Source of the DNA: Cryptomeria japonica
Taxonomy: Eukaryota > Streptophyta > Pinopsida > Cupressales > Cupressaceae
Direction: 5' to 3'
Length of the DNA: 64,000 nt
Assembly: GCF_030272615.1 (NCBI RefSeq)
Contig: NC_081408.1
Location: 337,994,793-338,058,792 of the forward strand
In this document: in pieces, positions 45,701-56,384 of the stretch
How the letters are laid out: every line of letters begins with the position of its first letter
Numbering within the stretch: position 1 is the stretch's first letter
Made by a program: the position numbers and the translations under genes
The notes under the pieces: model-generated
What the model was told of the DNA's origin: nothing
The model's input: only the letters and a program-made list of their open reading frames with translations
Database searches by the model: none

Positions 45701-45885
45701 CTGATCTTGACATCCTCATATGGTAAACCAAAATCCTCAATTACTGTATCAAAGGCTTTACAATGAGCCTCACCTGAAACTGCATTACTTCCTGTGAACC
45801 TTGGTATTGCTGTCCTGATTTCATTTGGGATAGGATATGGGTACACCATCATTCCTGAAAAATCAAACTGCCTCATTTGTTCCAT
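42799..45885 (-). pseudogene. F Gag, protease, upstream RNase H and RT start
   Basis: 1028 codons. Gag domain at residues 20-170 (DARDWFRTLPDASIRNLAEF); a zinc-knuckle-like WCYACNMPHASSLCA near 285; protease NCMIDSGAAINVMPVGVMKE near 528. Then a complete RNase H: D in KMFFDGSCSKEG (about 695), E in NIAEYEALLTGL (735), D in VFGDSELIVSQV (758) and D in NIMADFLANIAL (808). RT starts near 985 (KPFRQKQRPINP). The upstream RNase H has all four catalytic positions, unlike the one after RT. It ends at the TAG at 42799. Confidence 0.9.
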
Positions 45886-45929
45886 ATTTATTAGTCAATG
45901 CCCTCCATGAGGATTCACAAAGTTCTGGT

Positions 45930-46553
45930 TCATATTACCATATAAGGGCATTTGATTTTGATAAGGAAGAGGGTATTGATTCTGGTGTTGATACTGAAAC
46001 TGACCAGGGGGGGGTACTGATTATGAGTAGTGAAGCCTGTATGTGAATTTTGCTGGACTGGTGGTGCACTTGATTGCACATGATCATCCCTTTTGTTACC
46101 AAACAAGGGATTCTCATAAGCTTTGAAATCATTACCCTTTGTTTTACCCACTCCTTGAGCATATTTTTTCTTGTAGTTGTTTACATCTTTATTAAAGTCA
46201 TCCTCACCAACATTTATGCCCAACTTAGCACACAACTCCAAACATTCCTGAGTCCTTCCTGAATCTCTCATCTCAGCAGCTGCCTCCATCATTTGTCTAG
46301 TTAAATCTGTAAATCTATCTGCAGGATCTACCATACTTGATCCTGATGGAGGTGGTGTGTATTGTCTAGACCGTGCTTCGTGATTTTCAAACCCAGGGGG
46401 AGTTTGATATCGCCTCTTCTGGGCTTTATATGCTGCAACCAAATCTTCATTCATCGGGCTTGAAGTTGTTGTTCTATCTTGTTCTCTTAAGGGTGAATGT
46501 TGGCTACTTTCATGTTTATACTGGTTGTATCTTTCTCTCATGGAATCATTCAT
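45930..46553 (-). pseudogene. F Gag N-terminal part, frameshifted
   Basis: 207 codons starting MNDSMRERYNQYKHESSQHS, about 180 bp after the primer site. It is charged and helical (DRFTDLTRQMMEAAAEMRDS), then Gln/Tyr/Pro-rich. A run of eight G (46009-46016) appears to have shifted the frame. Past it, the frame continuing the Gln/Tyr-rich text leads through a TGA at 45898-45900 directly into 42799-45885. The start at 46553 therefore likely belonged to one Gag-Pol. Confidence 0.75.
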
Positions 46554-46730
46554 GGGTTCTTTATTTTTGTTCTTTCATTGAGAGAAATCTAATTGGGATA
46601 AAGATTGTCCTTTTGTAACTGATCTTGTCCCGTGCATTGATATTCTTATTTCAGAGTCGCCACCTCTTTCCTAGAGGATATATATTATTTATTTTTTCTG
46701 AGTTCTCTCCCACAACAGAGTCTTAATTAT

Positions 46731-46747
46731 CCCCAGCAGAGTCGCCA
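46731..46747 (-). promoter_or_regulatory. F primer binding site (tRNA-Arg type)
   Basis: The minus strand reads TGGCGACTCTGCTGGGG three bases from the LTR end CCCAACA. This is the primer site known from Ogre/Tat elements. Confidence 0.85.
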
Positions 46748-47660
46748 ATCTGTTGGGTCTCAAATCAATAGATTGGATAGGTTCTAAGGAAATGCCAACT
46801 CCTATGATCAAACCCTCCAATTGACTTGGCCAACATATAGAGTGAACCTGTTTGGTTACTAACTCTCTCACTTTAGGCTCTCCAGGACCTAGGCGGGTAT
46901 ACCTATTCACTGAATGTCACCAATAACCAGTGCCTTTTATAGCAGATTTATTAACCTAATCTAATATCTCCTGATCTTGAAATGGCATGAGTTCCTTGAA
47001 TGGAGATATAGCAGATGAGTTCAAGATTGTTGTTGTAATAACTGTTTGTCTTATGTTTCTTAATCACTTCTATTGTTGTTAAAACAATCAATTATGAATG
47101 AGATGATGAATGTGATTTGTGATTTAGCCAGTGCCTTCTTTGCTGTTTGGGTTACAGAGTCATTACACTTTTCTTCAGGACCTATGATGCGAACCTGTGA
47201 GACAATTTTTTAATTCATCCCTTTCTGAACCTGTCAGTTATTATTTCTTTTGGAACCAAATAAATGCTTATATCATATGTTGATTGAGTGAATTTAACCC
47301 TACCCTTAAGGGACCAGTCAATTAAGCTCTGCAAGGAACAATCACAATCCGCAAGCAAAACTTTTGTTGCAACATTATAATACAAAGCATAAATTCGATC
47401 TTAAGAACATAAATAACCTTATCTTATCAGACAAAATCACAGACGATTGCCAAAAGAAAATGAAATGATCCATAACACATATGCAGAGAGATAATTGATC
47501 AAAATTTGTATTCGATTATGGTTCGTATATAGAAGACTTACAGGCTGTCATTTATCGCTACCTTCATCCTATCTAATCCCTATCACCATATTACAAAAAT
47601 CATTCTCATATATATATGAGGATGAAGGCTTTTCATGAAGAGACACGACTCTTCAGAATA

Positions 47661-48104
47661 CTAATCGTTAGTTTCAGTGTTTCTAAACTTAAGCAAAAAG
47701 AGATTTAAAAGTCCTAAATGATGAATGTAATCATCATCCTTGAAGGTTTTGATTCGAGCACTTTGTTTCTTTAATTCATCTCCCTGCGATAGATACTTGA
47801 ATATCATCTGGTTGACAGTAGGGGCCATATCTTTACTTCGATCTATTTCTGACATGGCCCAATCCTTGACGCTGACGAGCTCTTTTCGCAAATCCTCCAG
47901 GGATATCACTTCTCCTTCACTTTTGATCTTTTTGGACCTTACACTAGATGAGGGACATTGGTCTAATAAATCTTGAGTCAGAGCTCTTCCTTCCTTCTTT
48001 TGTCTCTTGGGCTTCTCTTCAGGGTTTAACTCTTTTCCTTTCCTACTCTTTTTAGAAGAAGAAGACGAAGGTTCCATGATTACAGCAAATATGAGAAACA
48101 ACAC
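47661..48104 (-). CDS. Second copy of the F U3 ORF, 147 aa
   Basis: It differs from the copy at 38850-39293 by R to K and I to V. On this LTR the ORF lies upstream of the promoter, so it would not be on the element's own transcript. Confidence 0.4.
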   Translation of the reverse strand: MLFLIFAVIMEPSSSSSKKSRKGKELNPEEKPKRQKKEGRALTQDLLDQCPSSSVRSKKIKSEGEVISLEDLRKELVSVKDWAMSEIDRSKDMAPTVNQMIFKYLSQGDELKKQSARIKTFKDDDYIHHLGLLNLFLLKFRNTETND

Positions 48105-48728
48105 TTACTTGGAGAAATGCTCAGCTCTTCTGGTTATTGTTTGCAAGTTTCCACAAGTTCTTCGCAATTTTCAGTCTTTTAGCATTGATCTAGTTCTTAT
48201 GAAAATTCAATCAGTTCAACTGTAATCGTATGGGCAACTTGTGCACAGTTAATGTTCTGCGTCTATAATGGCTACTCAAGTGTTTAAACTTAATTGCAGA
48301 TGTGACATTCTTCACTTGGGCCTTTAACTCTTTTGCGGGAAGTACAGTTCGCTCAAAGTGATCATATTTCAAGTTATCGATGAAACCCTTGTCTTCGGTC
48401 GAGTGTTTAAATATTTCATCGAAAGCCTGTTTTCTTCGATACTATTTTTTTAGTGAGTAGCCCATGTCGAGAAGCCACTTTCAAGACTCATCGAAATCGT
48501 TCTTTCATCGATAGACCTCCTTTTCGATAAGTCACTCGCAAGTTTCATCGAAATCATTCTTTCGATGAATTTCTTTCTTTGGTGAGGGCCCATGTATGTT
48601 CATCGACATTCCTTTTTCATCAATATCCTCCTTTATCGATGAAACACCTTTGCTTTTGTTCGACATTATGTCATCGATGAAAACTTGCGTTTCGATGAAT
48701 GCTTTATGAGTTTCTTCGGTAATGATAT

Positions 48729-49623
48729 TGTAAGGAAGTTAAGTAGCGGAAACAACTTCCTACACTAACCTTGAGAGGAGGGTAATGCAAAACTTTTTCA
48801 GATCATTACAACAGTTACAGAAAATAAAAATAGATATAATAGCATTCATACCACAACACAATGATTTACGTGGGGAAAACCCTTTCGAGAGAAAAACCCC
48901 ACCCTCCAAAAGCAGCTCAATATTTTATTCAGCAATCAAAAAATAGATTACAAAATACTTGCAGAGCAAGCTCTTCGCAGGAGTATCACTAATCAGAGAT
49001 TCAGAGGCAACTCAATAGCCATAGGACTCTTTCACACAACCTCTATCTCATACACCTCATAAATAGGAGATACAATACAAGAAACCATCAAACGGTATTA
49101 CAAAACCATGGGCTAAAACCACCCAATAAAGTGTAGCCGACCTTATCTCCCTTCTAGATTCCCTATGACATGTTAAAACACACATCAACACATGTCACTC
49201 CCTTTTACCGCTCATTTATGTATCCGATACAAATTATTTTTCCTATTTCAGGAGTACAAACTTCCGGAGGCCATAACTTGAGAACCGGGTGTCCGATTGA
49301 CGAACCGTTTGAAGCGCCGGAAAGCTCGCAAAGTGCTCTATCACCGCGTAACCCGCTTTGCTGGTTATGGCCACTTTTCAGGGCGTTTCAGAGCCTCTAA
49401 AGTCCCCAAAATTAAGTTTAAATATTTTATTGCACCCCTCCAAGATGAAAACTTTAATATCTTCAAAACTAGCTGTGACCTTGCGACGAAACTTTACCGG
49501 AATGCTTATCTAGCCAACCAGAAGCTTCAGGGAGAGTTTCGCACCATTTCGTGCTCAAATAAAAGTTTACTATAAATAGTAACCTCACATAAATGCAAGG
49601 TTGAGACACCATTTTTCTCAACA
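48729..49623 (-). repeat. G 3' LTR
   Basis: It matches 53848-54722 and has about 20 bp more near 49285. The palindrome TTACTATAAATAGTAA at 49567-49582 holds the likely TATA box. The minus-strand PPT AAGTGGGAGATT abuts it at 49624-49635. Confidence 0.9.
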
Positions 49624-49679
49624 AATCTCCCACTTGTCGAACACCTTGCAGGAGCGGAAGGGAATGTCAACACAATGAA

Positions 49680-50195
49680 TCAATTGCTAGGGGCCACAAG
49701 GCCCATAGACTTTGAACACCATCTGAACTTCTCTGTGCTCACAGCCTTAGTTAAAGCATCTACAACATTCATCAAAGTTTCCACCTTAACCAGCTTCACC
49801 CTACCATCTTCGACCATATCTCTAACAAAATGATACTGAACATCAATATGTTTGGTCCAGACATGAAATGTCGAGTTCTTAGCTAGGCTAATTGCACTCT
49901 GACTATCACAGTAAACTGTCACTGTACCTTGTTTTATTCCAATATCCGAACACAGTCTCTGAAGCCAAATGGCCTCTTTACAAGCATGAGTAGCTGCCAT
50001 ATACTCTGCTTCAGTAGTGGATAAAGCAACCACAGCCTGTCGCTTACTCATCCAACTAATTGCACCACCAAACAAAGTAAACACATAAGCACTGGTGGAT
50101 CTTCTGCTATCAATATCACCTGCCCAATCTGAATCCACATAACCATGGATATCAAGGGAAGTCATGTCTCCAATTGAATTACCATGATAACACAA
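49680..50195 (-). pseudogene. G RNase H
   Basis: It opens with a DSDWAGD motif (first catalytic Asp), then [20 protein letters not shown] (catalytic Glu) and [14 protein letters not shown] (Asp). [13 protein letters not shown] and [13 protein letters not shown] close it. All core residues are present. It is in frame with RT and separated only by the TAA/TGA-type stop at 50205-50207. It ends about 45 bp from the PPT. Confidence 0.88.
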
Positions 50196-50204
50196 AGAAT
50201 ACTC

Positions 50205-51266
50205 TTAAGTGCCCTTCAAATATCTGAAGACTCTTTTGACTGCATCCCAATGAACTCTACCAGGATTAGACATATATCTAGAAAGTACTCCCACTGCTTG
50301 GGCAATGTCTGGTCTAGTATAGACCATAGCATACATCAAGCTTCCAACCGCACTCTGGTAAGGTACTCTACTCATGTCTTCCATCTCCAATGGGGATGTA
50401 GAACAATCTGAAATAGATAGTTTCATTCCAACTGTAAAAGGAACACTCAATGGTCTACAATTCTGCATGTTGAACCTCTGTAACACTGAATTCACATACT
50501 TACTCTGGCCTAGCCATAGCTTTCTGTTCACCCTATCTCTTCTAATTTCCATCCCAAGAATGTGCTTTGCTGCACCAAGATCTTTCATTTCAAATTTAGC
50601 AGCGAGCTGAGACTTCAGTTCTGAAATCATACCTTTCCCTTTACCAATGAATAACATATCATCAACATACAATGTAATGAATAAGAAATGATCACCATAA
50701 GATTTATAATAAACACAGTGATATGATTTAGAACGTTCAAATCCCAAACTCAACACATATGTATCAAATTTCTGGTACCACATCCTAGGACTTTGTTTGA
50801 GGCCATACAAAGATTTTTTCAATTTACAGACCAAATTACTTTTGCCTTTCACCACATAGTGCTCCGGCTGTGTCATATAAATATCTTCCTCCAAATCACC
50901 ATGAAGGAAAGCAGTTTTCACATCCATTTGCTCAACCTCTAAATCATAAGCAGTAGCAATAGAAAGCAAAAATCTAATGGATGTCATTTTTGCAACAGGA
51001 GAAAATATCTCACCGTAATCAACACCCTCAACCTGAGAGTAGCCTTTTGCAACCAACCTTGCTTTATACTTCTCAATGCTTCCATCTGAACCAATCTTTT
51101 TCTTGAACACCCATTTACAACCAACAGGTTTTCGTCCTTCAGGCAATGTTACAAGATCCCATGTATCATTCTTTTTCAATGCTGCCATTTCTTCCTCCAT
51201 AGCAATCTTCCAGGATTCTGCATCATTCATACCTAATGCCTCTTCTACAGATTTCGGTTCATCCAC
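50205..51266 (-). pseudogene. G reverse transcriptase
   Basis: 353 codons from ESWKIAMEEEMAALKKNDTW, through KARLVAKGYSQVEGVDYGEI, QMDVKTAFLHGDLEEDIYMT and YGLKQSPRMWYQKFD, to the catalytic TLYVDDMLFIG (YVDD intact). LGMEIRRDRVNRKLWLGQSK and RVHWDAVKRVFRYLKGT finish the copia RT and connection. Complete apart from its terminal stop. Confidence 0.9.
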
Positions 51267-51650
51267 ACTAGTATTCAGAGCAAAAATACATCTCCAATCA
51301 TCAGGTGAATACCTTTCAGGTGGTTGTCTATGTCTTGTAGACCTTCGAACAAGCTAAGTTGCAGGTTCTTCCTCCTCTTCTGAAGATTCAGAGCTAGACG
51401 AGCTCTCCTCAAATTCTTGCCTATCTAGGGGTCTCGATTCAACTCTTTCAGGTGTAGAAGGAAGTTGAATCACATCTTCTTTTTTAGTCTATTCTGGCTG
51501 CAATGTAACAGAAGGAGACTTAATTTCTCTAAAAATAACACTTCTACTATGAATTACTTTTTGTGCAACAGGGTCCCAAAGCTTGTATCCTTTCACACCA
51601 TAACTATATTCGATGAAGATACATTTGACAGCCTTGTTCTCCAACTTTGT
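51267..51650 (-). pseudogene. G integrase-RT linker
   Basis: This in-frame stretch links integrase and RT. It has the integrase tail GVKGYKLWDPVAQKVIHSRS, then an acidic Ser/Glu run and RRSTRHRQPPERYSPDDW. It contains TAG stops at 51489-51491 and 51354-51356. Confidence 0.75.
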
Positions 51651-52658
51651 TCACTTCTCCTTTGGCACATGTGCATATGTCTCACAACCAAAAACTCTAA
51701 GATGTCTCAATGAAGGCTTATGACCTGACCATGCTTCCATAGGCATTTTATCAACAAGAGCTGATGTAGGAGACCTGTTAATCAGGTAGCAAGCAGTGGC
51801 AACAACTTCAGCCCAAAACTTTTGTTCGAGACCAGCACCACTCAACATACTCCTAGCCTTCTCCATCAGTGTCCTGTTCATTCTTTCTGCAACTCCATTC
51901 TGCTGTGGAGAATACGGAGTTGTCTTCTGCCTGTTAATTCCACAGTCTTTACAGAATCTATCAAAATCATTAGAGCAAAACTCACCGCCATTATCAGTTC
52001 TCAAACATTTTATTTTCTTTCCAGTCTGCAACTCAACCATTGCTTTAAATTCTTTAAAACGACTAAAAACTTCAGATTTACTCTTTAGAAAATATACCCA
52101 TGTCCTTCTACTAAAATCATCAATAAATGAAATATAATATGTGGATTTTCCAATCGAAGAGACATCTACTGGACCAAACACATCAGAATGGATAAGATCC
52201 AAAACACCACAAGTTTTATGAGAACTCGAGTAAAACTGAACGCGGTTTTGTTTTCCATAAATGCAATGCTCACAGAAATCAAAGTCAAGATTACAATCAT
52301 TCAAACCTTCAACAAGATTTTTATTTTTCAAGGTCCTTAGACCCTTTTCTCTAATGTGGCCAAGTCTTTGGTGCCATAACATAGTCTTCTCTGCAGGTAA
52401 CTTTGCTTCAGACGAAAGAGCACCCTTAGGTACCCAAAAACCATTTCCATCTGCTGAAGGTGAAACCTTCAAATCTTCCAGTGAAGTATCCACAGATTTA
52501 CTTTTTATAGAAGTGCTATTACACTCAACAGTGTATGCTTCAAGCTTATACAAAGTGCCAAACCTGACACCTCTAGCAACTACCATAGCACCCTTAATCA
52601 TCTTACATCCTGTTTCAGAAAAGACTACCTCCACACCTGCATCTATTAGTTTGCTCAC
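51651..52658 (-). pseudogene. G integrase
   Basis: 335 codons with the zinc finger WHQRLGHIREKGLRTL and FCEHCIYGKQNR. The catalytic core has HSDVFGPVDVSS (D), LRTDNGGEFCSN (D) and QQNGVAERMNRTL (E). PMEAWSGHKPSLRHLRVFGC is the usual C-terminal block. It is preceded in frame by the protease C-terminus and ends at TGA 51651-51653, within a motif where relatives usually have Arg. Catalytic residues intact. Confidence 0.9.
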
Positions 52659-52670
52659 AGATAACAGGTT

Positions 52671-53723
52671 TCATTTTAATCCAGGGATATGCAGCACACC
52701 ATTAATCCTTTTTATTCTACCATCAGAAAACCTGATTCTTACTTTACCTCGACCAACAATGTCTAGATGTGAATCATCACCCAAGTACACCTTACCTCCA
52801 TTAAATCCTTCATATTCAGAAAACCAATTTCTATTGGAAGTCATATGAAAAGATGCACCTGAGTCAATTAGCCAGGCATCATTACCTGCATGAGTTGCCA
52901 AAGCCACAATAAATGCATCGCCATCTTCCTTGTTGGACTCAGAATCAGAATCGAACTTTTTCTTTTTCTTCTTCTTTTCTTCTTTGCAGTCCTTACGGAT
53001 GTGACCCGGTTTACCGCAATTCCAGCAAATGACTTTGGACTTTCCAGGAGATTTCGATCTCCCTTTGGATTTGGACTTGCCGCGCTTCTCATTCTTCTTG
53101 CCTTTCTCCTTAGGTCTTCCACGAACGGTTAGGGCTTCCTTTGAACTGATGGATACCTTCCTTCGCATCTCTTCATCGAGTAGGGCACCCACCACATCTT
53201 CAGATTTCAAAACAACAGAAGTACTACCGATAGCCATAACAAGAGAATCCCACGAATCAGGCAAAGAACAAAGCAAGATCTGACATTTCTCCTCCTCGTC
53301 CATCTTAACATTGATGGATACTAATTGAGCCACCAACATATTGAATGCTTCCAGGTGGTCTGCAATTCGTCCACCCTCTTCCATCTTCAAGGAATACAAT
53401 TTCTTTCTTAAGAAAATTTGATTTAATAAAGATTTCACTTGATACATCTCACCAAGCTTAGTCCATAGCTTCTTTGCAGAGTTTTCTTCATGGACATTGA
53501 TTAGAATAGAGTCTGCCAGGCACAGTCTGATTAGACCCTTGGCTTTTCGGTCCATAACATCATACTGAGCAGCCGCAGTAGGATCTGAGGATCTTTGGAC
53601 ATTCGCATCAACAACATCCCAAAGATCTCGATCTATTAGCAGATCTTCCATCTTCAGCTTCCACATCTCAAAATTACTTCCATTAAATTTCTCCACCTCT
53701 ATTCTCCCTGACGAACTCGCCAT
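52671..53723 (-). pseudogene. G Gag and protease
   Basis: 350 codons from MASSSGRIEVEKFNGSNFEM. Capsid domain (UBN2 type) at residues 10-190, a Lys/Ser-rich basic stretch, then the knuckle CWNCGKPGHIRKDC near 230. Protease AWLIDSGASFHMTSNRNW near 285 has D-S-G. It ends at TGA 52671-52673 after HIPGLK, and NLLSVSKLID continues in the same frame, so this is a premature stop inside Gag-Pol. Confidence 0.9.
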
Positions 53724-53831
53724 CTGAATATTCCTGCAACAAGATCAAAAAGTGTCTTCTGCACAAGCTCCCACTCAAATCTGGATTAGTTCAAAAAACC
53801 CAACTGCCCACAATTGAAACCAAAGGTGATC

Positions 53832-53845
53832 AGGCTCTGATACCA
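53832..53845 (-). promoter_or_regulatory. G primer binding site
   Basis: The minus strand reads TGGTATCAGAGCCT two bases inside the LTR end TTACA, matching the initiator tRNA-Met complement. Confidence 0.88.
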
Positions 53846-53847
53846 CT

Positions 53848-54722
53848 TGTAAGGAAGTTAAGTAGCGGAAACAACTTCCTACACTAACCTTGAGAGGAGG
53901 GTAATGCAAAACTTTTTCAGATCATTACAACAGTTACAGAAAATAAAAATAGATATAATAGCATTCATACCACAACACAATGATTTACGTGGGGAAAACC
54001 CTTTCGAGAGAAAAACCCCACCCTCCAAAAGCAGCTCAATATTTTATTCAGCAATCAAAAAACAGATTACAAAATACTTGCAGAGCAAGCTCTTCGCAGG
54101 AGTATCACTAATCAGAGATTCAGAGGCAACTCAATAGCCATAGGACTCTTTCACACAACCTCTATCTCACACACCTCATAAATAGGAGATACAATACAAG
54201 AAACCATCAAACAGTATTACAAAACCATGGGCTAAAACCACCCAATAAAGTGTAGCCGACCTTATCTCCCTTCTAGATTCCCTATGACATGTTAAAGCAC
54301 ACATCAACACATGTCGCTCCCTTTTACCACTCATTTATGTATCCGATACAAATTATTTTTCCTATTTCAGGAGTACAAACTTCCAGAGGCCATAACTTGA
54401 GAACTGTTTGAAGCGCCGGAAAGCTCGCAAAGTGCTCTATCACCTCGTAACCAGCTTTGCCGGTTACGGCCACTTTTCAGGGCGTTTCGGAGCCTCTAAA
54501 GTCCCCAAAATTAAGTTTAAATATTTTATTGCACCCCTCCAAGACGAAAACTTTAATATCTTCAAAACTAGCTGTGACCTTGCGACGAAACTTTACCGGA
54601 ATGCTTATCTAGCCAACCAGAAGCTTCAGGGAGAGTTTCGCACCATTTCGTGCTCAAATGAAAACTTACTATAAATAGTAACCTCACATAAATGCAAGGT
54701 TGAGACACCATTTTTCTCAACA
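53848..54722 (-). repeat. G 5' LTR
   Basis: It is nearly identical to the 3' LTR apart from a short gap near 54403 and scattered substitutions. It is followed by gatat and the remainder of the F LTR. Confidence 0.9.
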
Positions 54723-55013
54723 GATATTCCTTCGAAATCACTTTTGCCTTTTTGCCTTTCATTTTTTACCTTTTCAATGAAACTTAGAGTACCGATGAGT
54801 GATTTTCTACATTCATCGAAAGTAACTTTTGCCGAAATACTTTTGCTTGGTGCTTTCTATACCTCGTTTCGATGAAAATACTCTTTCGATGAAACTTCTT
54901 TTGCAGTGCTCGATACAATTTGCTGGCCGAAACATCTTTCAGTCTTCACGCCTATGGGAATATACAGTTTTTTTATATATTTTTTATTTTCAAATATAGT
55001 GTTCAACACCCGT

Positions 55014-56384
55014 AACAACAAATTACTAGTATTCTCATCATATTTTCCACCCACCCATTATTGCTCAATCCTTATGGTAACCTAATCATGCTTATTATCA
55101 ACCTCAAGAGGGTAATATTGATCCAAATCATAATGCTTTAGAGTTCAGTGAGATAGATGTCACATTGTAGAGCCTTAGCAATGAGAAACAATCCATGGAA
55201 AGTATATTACAAAATTTTAAGGAGAAGATGAATCATATTAAGAGACAACATGAGCCTGATGCAACAACAACAATGAGCTTATTAAGCCCATATCCATGAC
55301 CAAGAGATGGAAGATCAAAAAAGGCAATTTGATGAATATCATGCAAAAGAATTAGTAGAAAAAGATGAGAAAAACAAGGTTTTACTAATTCAAGCTCAGA
55401 GGCAACAAGTTCTATCAGCACCTTGTATTCCAAATCAACCTACTAAGAAAGAGGTTTCTCCATCTTTATTGAAAGAACCTGTACCTAAGCAAGAATTTCA
55501 CCCTTCTATTACCTATCCAAATCCCTTGATTGGAAAAGAGGTTCCCATATTCAACATAATGTGTTTTGTGCAAGATGAATCTTTTGAGCCTTCAAAATTT
55601 CTATTCCTAGTTTTAAAGGGACACCCTTATCACAAGAGCCCGGGTTAGAGGTTAGCCCTGTTGATGTTTTTCCAAATCCATTTTTTGAAAGGGGAATTCC
55701 TATATTCAATACATTATCCTTTATACTAGTTGTGCCACATGAACAAGTATAACCTATAATTCCCCAAGAGAACCCTCTTGAAGAATCTTTTTTCCTTATA
55801 TCATCTCAATAAGATTCACAAGATGATCTAGTGGGTCCTCTCAAATCTCAGGAAAGCTATTATACTAAGATAAACATGTTGGCACAACAAGTTATAGAGC
55901 AAGAAAATGGTAAGCAACAGGAGGTATTATCTGATTTACTCATTGAACTTCCACTTTTTGTTGAAGAAGAGGAAGTTTTGTCATGTTCAATGCCATCAAA
56001 TTAGATGGGACAACAAGATGCCATGCCAACATTGTTAGAGGGAGATTATAAAAAACAACAAGAACAAGAAGTGGAAGTGACCATGTCCAGCCCCTTTTGT
56101 ATCAATAAACTAGTAGAATCAGATATGGAGTCAAAGGAAGAATATGGTCTTGGTGGGGGTGAGTCCATTCTCTCAAATAAAAAAACTTCCCATGAATTTG
56201 ATTTTCATAATCTTAGCAAGTAGCTTCCTTTATGGTGTTCAGAGGAGCAAGAGGTTGTTACTTTGATTGAAAGTGTGTTGGAAGAGGCTATCTCATTGTT
56301 TGGACATTTCCCTCCCTCTTTTGAAAGAGAAATTTATGTTTTGGGAAACCAGAAGGAAGATTTGATCTTTTCATCTGGTGAGCT
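55014..56384 (+). pseudogene. E gag-like region after F, broken
   Basis: The frame from 37818 resumes, Pro/His/Tyr-rich then helical (SMESILQNFKEKMNHIKRQH), with stops. After a shift, 55307-55648 is open with a coil (EDQKRQFDEYHAKELVEKDE) and a Pro-rich tail containing KEVPIFNIMCFV. 56005-56223 is another short open piece, rich in Glu. No zinc knuckle, protease or RT is visible. It ends where D begins. It is probably an old gypsy gag or a species-specific internal ORF; unresolved. Confidence 0.45.

Larger units (their letters stand above)
48729..54722 (-). mobile_element. G: nearly intact Tork-like Ty1/copia element
   Basis: LTRs at 48729-49623 (3', 895 bp) and 53848-54722 (5', 875 bp) start TGTTGAGAAAAATGG and end CCTTACA on the minus strand, and are flanked by a perfect gatat duplication (48724-48728, 54723-54727). 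One Gag-Pol frame spans 53723-49680, with stops at 52671, 51651, 51489, 51354 and 50205 and no frameshift that I can see. The Gag style (FNGSNFEMWKLKMEDLL) and LTR start resemble Tork/Tnt1-type elements. It is the youngest element of nest 2. Confidence 0.92.
37940..55008 (-). mobile_element. F: nearly intact Tat-like Ty3/gypsy element with two RNase H domains
   Basis: LTRs of 2259 bp lie at 37940-40198 (3') and 46751-55008 (5', containing G). Removing G and its 5-bp duplication leaves exactly 2259 bp. Ends are TGTTGAACAC...CCCAACA on the minus strand. The flanks cccat and cccgt match at four of five positions. A primer site of the tRNA-Arg type used by Tat/Ogre elements follows the 5' LTR. 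The interior encodes Gag, protease, an RNase H, RT, a second RNase H and integrase. No obvious polypurine tract precedes the 3' LTR. Confidence 0.9.
46751..55008 (-). repeat. F 5' LTR, interrupted by G
   Basis: 46751-48728 and 54728-55008 together match the 3' LTR at the same length. The TATA palindrome is at 47607-47620. G splits it within the TCATCGA motif cluster. Confidence 0.9.
37270..56384 (+). mobile_element. E: gypsy-like host element split by F and ended by D
   Basis: The right arm of the inverted repeat acts as an LTR end (37583), followed by a primer-like site and a Pro/Tyr/Asn-rich coding region. That region is interrupted by F at 37940 and resumes at 55014 in the same frame. D interrupts it at 56385. 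Neither the LTR start nor the 3' LTR is visible, so the element's extent is partly inferred. Confidence 0.5.

Noticed and set aside
52261-52848. 195-codon plus-strand ORF inside G
   Set aside because: Antisense to the well-supported Gag-Pol frame of G, with no recognisable motif.
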